Positions 51,252 through 59,751 of a stretch of DNA of 64,000 nt are shown here, piece after piece. The notes beneath the pieces are model-generated. The model searched no databases. It was not told the origin of the DNA and worked only from the letters and a program-made list of their open reading frames with translations. The DNA comes from Sphaerisporangium sp039871875 (lineage in GTDB: Bacteria; Actinomycetota; Actinomycetes; Streptosporangiales; Streptosporangiaceae): NCBI RefSeq assembly GCF_039871875.1, contig NZ_JBDPMD010000014.1, forward strand, positions 85,204 through 149,203. Reading direction: 5' to 3'. Made by a program: the position numbers and the translations under genes. Each line of letters begins with the position of its first letter. The first letter of the stretch is position 1.

Positions 51252-53140
51252 GTGTGACGGCTGGCACAGAGATTCCGATAGAGTTCGGCCTACTGGGACT
51301 ACTGACAGCCAGCGTGTCCGGCTCGCCCGTGCGATTACAGGCCGCCAAGGTCCGCATCATCCTGGCCAGTCTCCTCCTGCGACCGAACAAGTCCGTGTCC
51401 ACGGATGAACTGAGCGATCGTCTCTGGGGGGAGGACCCTCCCAAGGGTGTGCGAAGCGCTCTCCAGACGTACATCAACCGTCTCCGCAACGCGCTGGGCC
51501 CCGCGAGTCACCTCATCCGCACCGATTCGACGGGCTACCGCATCGAATTACCGGCCATGAAGGTGGATCTCGGCCTGTTCCGTGCGGACGTCGCGAAGGC
51601 GCAGGAAGCCAAAGCCAACGGAGATCTCCAATCGGAGGGCCGGGCGTTACGCGACGCCCTGTCGCGCTGGCGAGGTCTGCCTCTGGCGGATGTACCCTCC
51701 CCGTCCCTGCAGATCCATGAGGTTCCGCGGCTGATCGAGGAACGGCTGCGCGTTGTGGAGCGGCGCATCGACGTGGATCTGGAGCTGGCGCGGCACACCG
51801 ATCTGGTCGGTGAACTCCGCGGCCTGACGGTCGAACACCCGCATCGTGAGCGGTTCTGGTTCCAGCTGATGACGGTGCTGTACAGGTCCGACCGCCAGGC
51901 CGAGGCGCTGGCCGCCTACGACCACATCAGGACCTTGTTGCGAGAAGAGCTGGGCATCGACCCCGGTCACCAGCTGAGGGGCCTCTACCAGCAGATCCTG
52001 ACCGCCGATCAAGCTCACATCACGCCCGTTCCCGTCGATCGGTGGCGGCCGCCCTTCCAGGTCCCGCCCGATGTCAGCGACTTCGTCGGGCGGGCCGGGC
52101 ACCTCGACAAGATCGCCACGCTGGTCGGCGCCGGCGACGGGCCCAGACCGGCGGTTCCGGTCGTCATCCTCTCCGGTCCGCCCGGGGCCGGTAAGACCGC
52201 GCTGGCGATCCATGCGGCACACCGATTACGGATGGCCTTTCCCGACGGTCAGCTCTACCTGAACATGCACGGGTATTCCACCCGGCCACCGATGACGGCC
52301 GGCGATGCCCTGGAAAGGTTTCTGCGCACGCAGCTGTCCCCGGAGATGATCCCGCACGACCTCGACGAGAAGGCGTCGGTCTTCCGGTCCCTGCTGGCCG
52401 ATCGACGAGTCCTGATCGTCCTGGACAACGTCCAGAGCGCCGATCAAGTCCGCCCGTTGCTGCCCGGGGCGCCGACCAGCGCGGTGTTCGTCACCAGCCG
52501 CGACAACCTGCTGAGCCTCTCCGCGCTGAACGGCGCCCGGCGCGTTCCCGTGGGGATGATCTCACCCCACGAGGCCACTGCCCTCCTGGCGCGCATCCTC
52601 GGGCCCGAGCGGGTGGCCGCCGAATCCGCCGCCATCGACGCCATCGCCGAGCGCTGCGGATATCTGCCGCTGGCCTTGCGGATCGTGGCGGCCAACCTCA
52701 CGGCGCTGCCGGGCATGAGCGTCGAGTCCATGGTCCAGCAGATGCGCGGAGACCGGCTGGCGGCGATGAAGATCGAAGGCGACGACGAAGCGGCCGTCTG
52801 TCAGGCGTTCGAGTTGTCCTACCGCACCCTGAAACCCGAGCTCGCAAGGCTTTTCAGCCTGCTCAGCATGGTCCCTGGCCCGCATTTCGACCGATACGTG
52901 GCGGCCGGGCTCGCCGACTGCCAAGCGGCGGAGGCCCAGCGGATGCTGGAGCGTCTCGCGGCGACCAATCTGATCTACAGCAGCGGGTCGGGGCAGTTCC
53001 GGTTCCACGATCTCATCCGCGACTACGCCCAGGAGCAGATGCGGTTCGCCTGGGGCGAACGCCCACAGCGAGGCGAACGCCCGCCTGTTCGCGTACCGCC
53101 TTCGTACGGCCCATGCCCCATGCCGTACGGGCTGCCCTGA
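51248..53140 (+). CDS. SARP-family pathway regulator with NB-ARC domain (short form)
   Basis: 630 residues. The N-terminal SARP winged helix (FGLLGLLTASVSGSPVRLQAAKVRIILASLLLRPNKSVSTDELSDRLWGEDPPKG), a BTAD domain (to about 250: HPHRERFWFQLMTVLYRSDRQAEALAAY, LREELGIDPG), then an NB-ARC ATPase with Walker A GPPGAGKTA and VLIVLDNV. It ends soon after RFHDLIRDYAQEQ, where longer AfsR-type proteins continue into TPRs. The last about 25 residues are low-complexity. TTA codons occur at 51335, 51548, 51647 and 52226. It is the likely activator of the NRPS operons. Confidence 0.92.
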   Translation: MSVTAGTEIPIEFGLLGLLTASVSGSPVRLQAAKVRIILASLLLRPNKSVSTDELSDRLWGEDPPKGVRSALQTYINRLRNALGPASHLIRTDSTGYRIELPAMKVDLGLFRADVAKAQEAKANGDLQSEGRALRDALSRWRGLPLADVPSPSLQIHEVPRLIEERLRVVERRIDVDLELARHTDLVGELRGLTVEHPHRERFWFQLMTVLYRSDRQAEALAAYDHIRTLLREELGIDPGHQLRGLYQQILTADQAHITPVPVDRWRPPFQVPPDVSDFVGRAGHLDKIATLVGAGDGPRPAVPVVILSGPPGAGKTALAIHAAHRLRMAFPDGQLYLNMHGYSTRPPMTAGDALERFLRTQLSPEMIPHDLDEKASVFRSLLADRRVLIVLDNVQSADQVRPLLPGAPTSAVFVTSRDNLLSLSALNGARRVPVGMISPHEATALLARILGPERVAAESAAIDAIAERCGYLPLALRIVAANLTALPGMSVESMVQQMRGDRLAAMKIEGDDEAAVCQAFELSYRTLKPELARLFSLLSMVPGPHFDRYVAAGLADCQAAEAQRMLERLAATNLIYSSGSGQFRFHDLIRDYAQEQMRFAWGERPQRGERPPVRVPPSYGPCPMPYGLP

Positions 53141-53187
53141 TCTTCATCAGCGGCAGCCCACCGGTGGCCACAGCGGCGGGACGAGCT

Positions 53188-53715
53188 TCAGGGTGCTTCG
53201 CCGGTCACAGGGGTCGGTGTGCCGTCCCGCAGGTGGGGGGTGTCGATGAGCCGGGAGAGGACGATCGAGCTCTTGGTCCGCACGACGAACGGCTCGGAGG
53301 CGATGCGTTCGATCACCTGCTCGACGTGGCGGACGTCCCGGGCGCGGATGTGCAGCAGCGCGTCCGCCTCCCCGGTGATGGTGCAGGCGGACACGACCTC
53401 GGGGTGCCGGCTGACCGCCAGGCCGATCTCGGTGGGAGAGGTCTTCCCCCGGCAGAACAGCTCGACGTACGCCTCGGTCGTCCAGCCGAGAGCCGAAGGC
53501 TCGACCCGCGCGGTGAACCCCGTGATGGCCCCACTGCTGAGCAGCCGATCGACGCGCCGCTTCACCGCGGGGGCGGAAAGCCCGATCAGATTGCCGATCT
53601 CGGCATAAGTAGAACGAGCGTCAGCGACCAAGGCCTTGACGATCGCACGGTCCAGCGCATCGAGCTCCACGCTGACCTGTATACAGCCGCTCCCGGTACC
53701 GCACACAACCGACAT
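53188..53715 (-). CDS. Lrp/AsnC-family transcriptional regulator
   Basis: About 175 residues (a shorter start is possible at the GTG before ELDALDRAI). The HTH is LDRAIVKALVADARSTYAEIGNLIGLSAPAVKRRVDRLLSSGAI. The C-terminal RAM domain has GFTARVEPSALGWTTEAYVELFCRGKTSP. This type commonly accompanies ddaH/rocD in actinobacteria, where it senses amino acids. Here the gene sits beyond the NRPS cluster, 26 kb from ddaH, on the same strand as it. Other regulation of nearby genes is also possible. Confidence 0.9.
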   Translation of the reverse strand: MSVVCGTGSGCIQVSVELDALDRAIVKALVADARSTYAEIGNLIGLSAPAVKRRVDRLLSSGAITGFTARVEPSALGWTTEAYVELFCRGKTSPTEIGLAVSRHPEVVSACTITGEADALLHIRARDVRHVEQVIERIASEPFVVRTKSSIVLSRLIDTPHLRDGTPTPVTGEAP

Positions 53716-53810
53716 GGACGTGGCGCGCCATCGGCCCCCGGCGGTACGCCGCGATCAAGGATGGCTGGAGCCCGCGCCTCGGAGAGGGGCGGGCTCCTGT
53801 GGTGGTGGGT

Positions 53811-54530
53811 TCACGGCTTCTCTGCGTCGCCTGTGGCTTGTTCCAGGGCTTCCTCAGGGGACGCTTCCAGGTCGTCGCCTGCTTGGGCCAAGGCGGACTC
53901 CTTGTCCAGGCGGAGCCAGCTCGTGACGCTCTCGTAGGCGAACAGCACGCCGAGGTACAGAGTCAGCGCCGCGGCCACCCAGGTGCCGATCCCGAGGGCG
54001 GTGCCGAGGCCGAGCAGCAGGAGGCGGACCTCCCAGCCGAGGCCGGCCTGGAAGACCCAGGGAGCGGGCCAGATGCTCTGGCGGGTGCGGTAGACCGTGT
54101 CGTAGGTGTGGTAGCCGACGACGTAGATCAGGGCGAACAGCAGCCACTTGGGTGTGCCGGCGGCCAGGCCGACGAAGATGACGGCGATGAACTCGGTGCC
54201 GCGGATCAGCGGAGGGACGAGCCAGTCGAAGCGGCCGAGGTGGTCGCGGGGGGCGGTGGGGACGACCAGGACGGTCATGACCAGGGCGGGGAGGAGCATG
54301 ACCCAGCCGGTGCCGGGGTCGAGGACGCCGGTGAGGCCGATGGCCAGTACGGCGGCCAGGGCGAGCAGTGAGGCGGGGACGGGGGGGAGGCCGCGGCCGA
54401 GGTGGTCGCGGAGGGCGGAGACCAGGGGGCCGTCGTCGCGGTAGGCGAGCAGGCGGGCCGTCTGGATGCGCCGGCGTTCCTCGTCGGGGTCGGAGAGGGG
54501 CGCGGCTGCGGTCTGCGGGTGAGTGATCAT
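53811..54530 (-). CDS. DUF5941-like membrane protein
   Basis: 239 residues, about six transmembrane helices. The sequence IQTARLLAYRDDGPLVSAL precedes the first helix, followed by PASLLALAAVLAIGLTGVL, WVMLLPALVMTVLVVP, FDWLVPPLIRGTEFIAVI, WLLFALIYVVGYHTYDTVYR and later LTLYLGVLFAYESV. It overlaps the CDP-alcohol phosphatidyltransferase gene (ATGA at 54527-54530), so it is translated with it. Such membrane proteins commonly accompany this transferase in actinobacteria. I infer a shared role in phospholipid or inositol-lipid synthesis. Confidence 0.7.
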   Translation of the reverse strand: MITHPQTAAAPLSDPDEERRRIQTARLLAYRDDGPLVSALRDHLGRGLPPVPASLLALAAVLAIGLTGVLDPGTGWVMLLPALVMTVLVVPTAPRDHLGRFDWLVPPLIRGTEFIAVIFVGLAAGTPKWLLFALIYVVGYHTYDTVYRTRQSIWPAPWVFQAGLGWEVRLLLLGLGTALGIGTWVAAALTLYLGVLFAYESVTSWLRLDKESALAQAGDDLEASPEEALEQATGDAEKP

Positions 54531-56131
54531 GCGAGCGACCTCGTCAGACGTCCGGTCAGGGTGTAGAGGGCGGCGACGCCGCCCCAGATCAGGAGCGTGA
54601 GGAACGTGACGCGAGGCTCGAACAGGGCCGCGGTGATCGCGATGACGGCGAACCGCTCACCGATCGGGAAGACGATCATCTTGCGTGCCCAGTGGACGGT
54701 GCGGAACCGCCCGGCCTGGGCCCACAGCCGCAGCAGGCTGCGCACCGGCGACACCTTGCCGGTCTTGCGCTTGGTCAGCTCCTCGCGCAGCGGCCGGTCG
54801 TTCACGACGGCGAGGTCCAGGGTGGGCAGCGGCGCCGGGGGCTTGCGCCGGTTGGCCGCGCCGAACGAGAAGTCCAGCAGGTGGCGCACCGACTGCAGCG
54901 CCAGCGCGACCAGCGCCAGCGTCCACACGTCGCCCTGCCCGGCGACGGTCGCGCCCACCGCGAGTCCCGCGAAGACGACGTACTCCTTGGCCCGGTCGAA
55001 CGTCGCGTCCAGCCAGGCGCCGAGCACGCCGAACTTGCGGGCGTACCGGGCGACCTGCCCGTCCACGCAGTCGAACACGAACGCGAAGTAGATCAGCACG
55101 CCGCCCGCGACCGCCCCGGCCCTGGTGCCGGTGGCGAACGACAACGCCGCCAGCACGCCGAGCGCGATCGAGATCAGCGTCACCTGGTTGGGCGTCAGCC
55201 CGCGCCGCGCCGCCCAGCGGGCGATGAAGCGGGAGTAGGTGCTGACGAAGTAGGTGGTGAAGAAGCCGTCGGCACCCTTGACCGCGTTGTTCAGCCGGGC
55301 GCGGTCCTCGTCGTACCCGCTCATGGCGACCACGGCGGAGTCGGCGTCCTGCTGGGTGTGCACCCGCGTGTAGAACAGGTCGCGGCGGCCGCGCAGGCTC
55401 ACCGCGACGCCCCGGCGCACCAGGCCCAGCACCAGCAACTGCACCAGGTCGTCCTCGGGCCCGAGCAGGTGGGCCATGTCCGCGAGCTCCCTGGCGGCCT
55501 CCGCCAGCGTGGCGGCGTGCCGCTGGTGCAGGTGGAGCGGGCCGAGCGCGACGGCGTTCGGCCGGGTGACCGCGTGGTACGCCGACCCGGCCGACACGAT
55601 GCGCGCCCGGCCGGCCCGCAGGCGGACCGGCAGGCCCTCGTGCACGCCGCGGCCGATCTCGGGCACGGCCTCGTCGATCGGGACGGAGTCCTCACGGGCC
55701 GTCTCGCCGTTGTCCCCGTTGTCGGAGCCGTCGCCGTTGTCCCCCTCGCGCGGCTCCTTGGCGATCAGTACCAAGGCGCCCCGCTTGCTCTTGGTGAGCT
55801 GGTAGATCAGCTCGTCGTGCGTCACCGCGCACGCGGGGATGATGAAGAGATTGTCCGTCGCCTGCTCGGCGGCGTCGGCGAGCGCCCGGAGGTCCCCGGC
55901 GAGGTCGGGTGACTCCACCACCCGGCCGGGGTGGGCACGGAACTCGGCGGCGTCGCCCGGGCGGGCGATGGCCAGCGGCTCGGCGTCCATCGAGGTGAGC
56001 TGGCCGTACAACCGGCCGAGCACGGTGGGCGAGCCGGGTAGCGACGTCAGCGCCAGGCGTGCGGGCGGGACGGGCGGCTCGGTGGAACCGATCGGGCCGG
56101 GCGAGGCGCCCAGCAGGACCACGCGGGTCAT
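54527..56131 (-). CDS. CDP-alcohol phosphatidyltransferase-family protein with N-terminal domain
   Basis: 534 residues. The catalytic motif D-x2-D-G-x2-A-R-x8-G-x3-D-x3-D is seen in DCVDGQVARYARKFGVLGAWLDATFD near 365, within a membrane domain of about six helices. The N-terminal about 270 residues look soluble and resemble a nucleotidyltransferase-like region (MTRVVLLGASPG, LFIIPACAVTHDEL), as in bifunctional inositol-phosphate enzymes, but the match is weak. A charged Asp/Gly/Asn-rich linker lies near 125-150. It is coupled to the DUF5941-like gene. Confidence 0.85.
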   Translation of the reverse strand: MTRVVLLGASPGPIGSTEPPVPPARLALTSLPGSPTVLGRLYGQLTSMDAEPLAIARPGDAAEFRAHPGRVVESPDLAGDLRALADAAEQATDNLFIIPACAVTHDELIYQLTKSKRGALVLIAKEPREGDNGDGSDNGDNGETAREDSVPIDEAVPEIGRGVHEGLPVRLRAGRARIVSAGSAYHAVTRPNAVALGPLHLHQRHAATLAEAARELADMAHLLGPEDDLVQLLVLGLVRRGVAVSLRGRRDLFYTRVHTQQDADSAVVAMSGYDEDRARLNNAVKGADGFFTTYFVSTYSRFIARWAARRGLTPNQVTLISIALGVLAALSFATGTRAGAVAGGVLIYFAFVFDCVDGQVARYARKFGVLGAWLDATFDRAKEYVVFAGLAVGATVAGQGDVWTLALVALALQSVRHLLDFSFGAANRRKPPAPLPTLDLAVVNDRPLREELTKRKTGKVSPVRSLLRLWAQAGRFRTVHWARKMIVFPIGERFAVIAITAALFEPRVTFLTLLIWGGVAALYTLTGRLTRSLA

Positions 56132-56356
56132 GTCACCCTTTCAGCTGTGGTGCAGAGGCGGTGGCGAGCGAGGGGGGTGTCGCCAGGGGGGAAAGTTTAG
56201 TGACTGTTCTCACGTGGGACGTCATCGGGAATCCACCGAGACATATTCGTCGCATATCAACCACCGCACCGGGTCCACCGCGTACCACGTGCCCTTGTCG
56301 GCCGATGTCGGCCGGTGTCCGCACGCCGGAGGCCGTGACGTCCCTAGACTGGGCTG

Positions 56357-57085
56357 GTGAACCTCTACCGCGACGAGGGCATCGTGCTGCGCACCCAGAA
56401 GCTGGGCGAGGCGGACCGCATCGTCACGGTGCTCACCAAGCGCACCGGCAAGGTGCGCGGCGTCGCCAAGGGCGTCCGGCGCACCACCTCCCGGTTCGGG
56501 GCACGGCTGGAGCCGTTCACCCACGTCGACCTGCAGCTCCATGTCGGCCGTTCGCTCGACGTGGTCACCCAGGTCGAGACGCTGCGCCCGTACGGCGAGG
56601 CGCTGGTGGGCGACTACCCGAGGTACACCGCTGGCGTCGCGATGCTGGAGACCGCCGACCGGCTGACGGTGACCGAGAAGGAGCCCGCGCTGCGGCAGTT
56701 CCTGCTGCTGGTCGGCGGGCTGCGCACGCTGGCCGACCGGGGGCACGAGGCCCGGCTCGTCCTGGACGCCTACTTCCTGCGCTCGCTGGCCGTCGCCGGG
56801 TACGCCCCCGCGCTGGAGTCGTGCGCGCGGTGCTCCACCCCGGCGATCCGGGCGTTCGCCATCGCCGCGGGCGGCGTGGTGTGCGGGGGGTGCCGCCCGG
56901 CGGGCGCCGCGGTGCCGGCCGCCGAGACGATCGGCCTCATGATCGCGCTGATCCGCGGCGATTGGGACACCGCCGACGCCTCCGAGCAGCGCCACCGCAC
57001 CGAGTGCAGCGGCCTGGTGGCCGCCTACCTCCAGTGGCACCTGGAGCACGGCATCCGCTCCCTGCGGCACGTCGAGCGCGTCTGA
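56357..57085 (+). CDS. recO: DNA repair protein RecO
   Basis: 242 residues. The N-terminal OB fold (MNLYRDEGIVLRTQKLGEADRIVTVLTKRTGKVRGVAKGVRR) and the C-terminal zinc-type pattern CxxC...CxxC (ESCARCSTPAI, VVCGGCRP) are RecO features. RecO helps RecR load RecA in gap repair. It starts at GTG 56357. uppS follows after 46 bases, the standard actinobacterial order. Confidence 0.96.
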   Translation: MNLYRDEGIVLRTQKLGEADRIVTVLTKRTGKVRGVAKGVRRTTSRFGARLEPFTHVDLQLHVGRSLDVVTQVETLRPYGEALVGDYPRYTAGVAMLETADRLTVTEKEPALRQFLLLVGGLRTLADRGHEARLVLDAYFLRSLAVAGYAPALESCARCSTPAIRAFAIAAGGVVCGGCRPAGAAVPAAETIGLMIALIRGDWDTADASEQRHRTECSGLVAAYLQWHLEHGIRSLRHVERV

Positions 57086-57131
57086 CCTCTGTCATCACGT
57101 TTCACCGCATATCCCAGGAGAGAAGCACAAC

Positions 57132-57905
57132 GTGAACGTCCGTCCGCCCACCCCGCACCCGTCCGGCGCCGTCCCGCCGCCGATCCCGCGCGACCTGCTG
57201 CCGAGGCACGTCGCGATCGTCATGGACGGCAACGGGCGCTGGGCCAAGGCACGCGGCCTCGCGAGGACCGAGGGTCACAAGGCGGGCGAGTCATCCCTGT
57301 TCGACGTGATCGAGGGCGCCATCGAGATCGGCATCAAGAACATCTCGGCATACGCCTTCTCCACCGAGAACTGGCGCCGCTCCCCGGAGGAGGTCCGTTT
57401 CCTCATGGGCTTCAACCGGGACGTCATCCGCCGCCGCCGCGACGAGCTGCACGCCATGGGGGTGCGGGTCCGCTGGGCGGGCCGCCCCGGCCGCCTGTGG
57501 AAGAGCGTCATCAGCGAGCTGCGCGACGCCGAGGAGATGACCAAGGACAACAGCACCATCACCCTGCAGTTCTGCGTCAACTACGGCGGCCGCGCCGAGA
57601 TCGTCGACGCCGCCACCCGCCTCGCCAAGGACATCGCCGAAGGCCGCGTGAAGCCCGACAAGGTCAACGAGCGTATCTTCACCCGCTACCTGGACGAGCC
57701 CGACATCCCCGACGTCGACCTCTTCATCCGCAGCTCCGGGGAGCAACGCATCTCCAACTTCCTGCTCTGGCAGTCCGCCTACGCCGAGATGGTCTTCCTC
57801 AACCAGCTCTGGCCGGACTTCGACCGCCGCGACCTGTGGCAGGCCTGCGAGATCTACGCCAAACGCGACCGCCGCTACGGCGGCGCCCTGCCCAACCTCA
57901 CCTGA
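57132..57905 (+). CDS. uppS: Isoprenyl transferase (undecaprenyl/decaprenyl diphosphate synthase)
   Basis: 257 residues. The Z-prenyltransferase motifs are complete: HVAIVMDGNGRWAKARGL, HKAGESSLFDVIE, LSAYAFSTENWRR, LQFCVNYGGRAEIVDA and DLFIRSSGEQRISNFLLWQSAYAEMVF. It makes the lipid carrier for peptidoglycan and other cell-wall polymers. GTG 57132 follows AGGAGAGAAGCACAAC. Its TGA is immediately followed by the stop of the convergent permease gene, sharing TGATCA at 57903-57908. Confidence 0.97.
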   Translation: MNVRPPTPHPSGAVPPPIPRDLLPRHVAIVMDGNGRWAKARGLARTEGHKAGESSLFDVIEGAIEIGIKNISAYAFSTENWRRSPEEVRFLMGFNRDVIRRRRDELHAMGVRVRWAGRPGRLWKSVISELRDAEEMTKDNSTITLQFCVNYGGRAEIVDAATRLAKDIAEGRVKPDKVNERIFTRYLDEPDIPDVDLFIRSSGEQRISNFLLWQSAYAEMVFLNQLWPDFDRRDLWQACEIYAKRDRRYGGALPNLT

Positions 57906-58709
57906 TCACCGGCTCACCGCCTTGGTGTACAGCCGGTTGGCGAGCGGCACGAACACGGCCAGCAGCAGCGCCGACCAGAGCAGCGTGGCCGTCACCGCGT
58001 GGCGCAGCGGCCACGCGGCGGGGGCGGGCATGCCGGGGGCGACGTTGCCGAACAGTTCCCGGGTGGCCTGGATGACCGTGGAGACCGGGTTCCACTCGGC
58101 GACGGCGCGCAGCGGGCCGGGCAGGCGGGCGCTGTCGACGAAGGCGTTGGACAGGAAGATCAGTGGCATCGACACGAGAGTGGCGATGTTGTTGAAGACC
58201 TCGGGGGTGCGCAGCGCCAGCGCGACCGCCGCGGTCACCCAGGAGTACGCGTAGGCGAACAGCAGCAGCGTCAGGAAGCCCAGCGCCGCCTCGTGCGGCG
58301 CCGTGTGGACGCGCCACCCGACGGCCAGGCCGACCAGGGCCATCGTCACGACGCTGGCCGCGTTCATCAGCACGTCGCCGAGGGTCTGGCCGGTCAGCAC
58401 CGCCGAAGGGGCCATGGGCAGCGTGCGGAACCGGTCGAAGACGCCTTTGCGCAGGTCCAGGGTGAGGGTGTAGCCGGTGATCTGCGCACTGCTCACGATC
58501 GTCAGCACGAAGATGCCCGGCAGCAGGTACTCCCGGTAGGACATGCCCGGCAGCTCGATCATGCTGCCGAAGACGTAGGCGAACAGCAGCACGAGCACGA
58601 CCGGCAGCATGATCACGGCGCCGAGCTGGTCGGGGGCCCGCTTGATCTTCAGGATGTTGCGCCTGGTCATGGTGAGGCCGTCGGCGAGGGCCACCTGGAG
58701 GGGGGTCAT
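57906..58709 (-). CDS. ABC-2 type permease, DrrB-like
   Basis: 267 residues, six transmembrane segments. Family blocks are TRRNILKIKRAPDQLGAVIMLPVVLVLLFAYVFGS, YREYLLPGIFVLTIVSSAQITG, RFRTLPMAPSAVLTGQTLGDVL and LSNAFVDSARLPGPLRAVAEWNPVS. The ATG overlaps the stop of the ATPase gene (ATGA). It forms with that gene a daunorubicin-resistance-type exporter. A neighbouring EXLDI protein heads the operon. Confidence 0.92.
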   Translation of the reverse strand: MTPLQVALADGLTMTRRNILKIKRAPDQLGAVIMLPVVLVLLFAYVFGSMIELPGMSYREYLLPGIFVLTIVSSAQITGYTLTLDLRKGVFDRFRTLPMAPSAVLTGQTLGDVLMNAASVVTMALVGLAVGWRVHTAPHEAALGFLTLLLFAYAYSWVTAAVALALRTPEVFNNIATLVSMPLIFLSNAFVDSARLPGPLRAVAEWNPVSTVIQATRELFGNVAPGMPAPAAWPLRHAVTATLLWSALLLAVFVPLANRLYTKAVSR

Positions 58710-59677
58710 CGGTCCTGCTCCTTGGTGCCGGCGGGGGCGCCGGCCTGGTGTCCGGTGAGGGTGAGGAACACCTCGTCGAGCGTGGGCCTCCGCAGCCCGG
58801 CGTCCCGTACGGCGATGCCGCCGGCGGCGAGGTGCCCGAGGGCGATGGTGAGCGCGGCCGTGCCGTCGCTGACCGGGATGGTGAGCCGCAGCGCGGCGTC
58901 GTCGGCCCGCACGTCGCCCACGGCGAGGGAGGCCAGCGCCTGGCGTACGGCGTGCAGGTCGCCGGCGCTGGTCAGGGTCAGCTCCACGCGGTCGCCGCCG
59001 ATCTGGTCCTTGAGCTCGTCGGCGGTGCCCAGGGCGATCACGCGGCCGCGGTCGACCACGGCGACGGTGTCGGCGAGCCGGTCGGCCTCCTCCATGTACT
59101 GCGTGGTGAGCAGCACGGTGGTGCCGCCGGCGACGAGCCCGGCGATGGTCTCCCACAGGCCCGCGCGGGCCCGGGGGTCGAGGCCGGTGGTGGGCTCGTC
59201 CAGGAACAGCACCGGTGGGCCGGCGACCAGGGCCGCGGCGAGGTCGAGACGGCGCCGCATGCCGCCGGAGTACCCCTGCGCGGGACGGTCCGCCGCCTCG
59301 GTCAGGTCGAAGCGTTCCAGCAGCTCGCGGGCCCGCTGCCTGCTGCGCCGGGCACCGAGGTGGTAGAGGCGGCCGACCATCTCCAGGTTCTCGGCCCCGG
59401 TGAGGTGGTCGTCGACGGCGGCGTACTGGCCGGACGCGCCGATGCGGGAGCGGAGCCGGGCGGCGTCCGCGACGACGTCGCACCCGGCGACCGTGGCGCG
59501 GCCGGCGTCGGGCTTGAGCAGGGTGGTGAGGATCCGGACGGTCGTGGTCTTTCCCGCGCCGTTCGGGCCGAGCAGGGCGAGTACCGTGCCCTCGGGGACC
59601 GACAGGTCCATGCCGTCGAGGGCGATCACGTCGCCGTACCTTTTGACCAGCCCTTCTGCGGTGATGGCGGGGGGCAT
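58706..59677 (-). CDS. DrrA-like ABC transporter ATP-binding protein
   Basis: About 323 residues. Walker A GPNGAGKTT, signature SGGMRRRLDLA and Walker B VLFLDEPTTGLDP, with the daunorubicin-type blocks IGASGQYAAVDDHLTGAENL and TTQYMEEADRLADTV. The C-terminal part is the DrrA accessory region ending RPTLDEVFLTLTGH. AAGGAGAGAC precedes the ATG at 59677. The operon order EXLDI-drrA-drrB suggests drug-inducible export. Confidence 0.93.
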   Translation of the reverse strand: MPPAITAEGLVKRYGDVIALDGMDLSVPEGTVLALLGPNGAGKTTTVRILTTLLKPDAGRATVAGCDVVADAARLRSRIGASGQYAAVDDHLTGAENLEMVGRLYHLGARRSRQRARELLERFDLTEAADRPAQGYSGGMRRRLDLAAALVAGPPVLFLDEPTTGLDPRARAGLWETIAGLVAGGTTVLLTTQYMEEADRLADTVAVVDRGRVIALGTADELKDQIGGDRVELTLTSAGDLHAVRQALASLAVGDVRADDAALRLTIPVSDGTAALTIALGHLAAGGIAVRDAGLRRPTLDEVFLTLTGHQAGAPAGTKEQDR

Positions 59678-59751
59678 GTCTCTCCTTGCGTGCCGGGGCA
59701 TGACGAGATGGCGGGCGGTCGTGCGCCGGCCGTCCGCGGTGTGGGGGAGAT

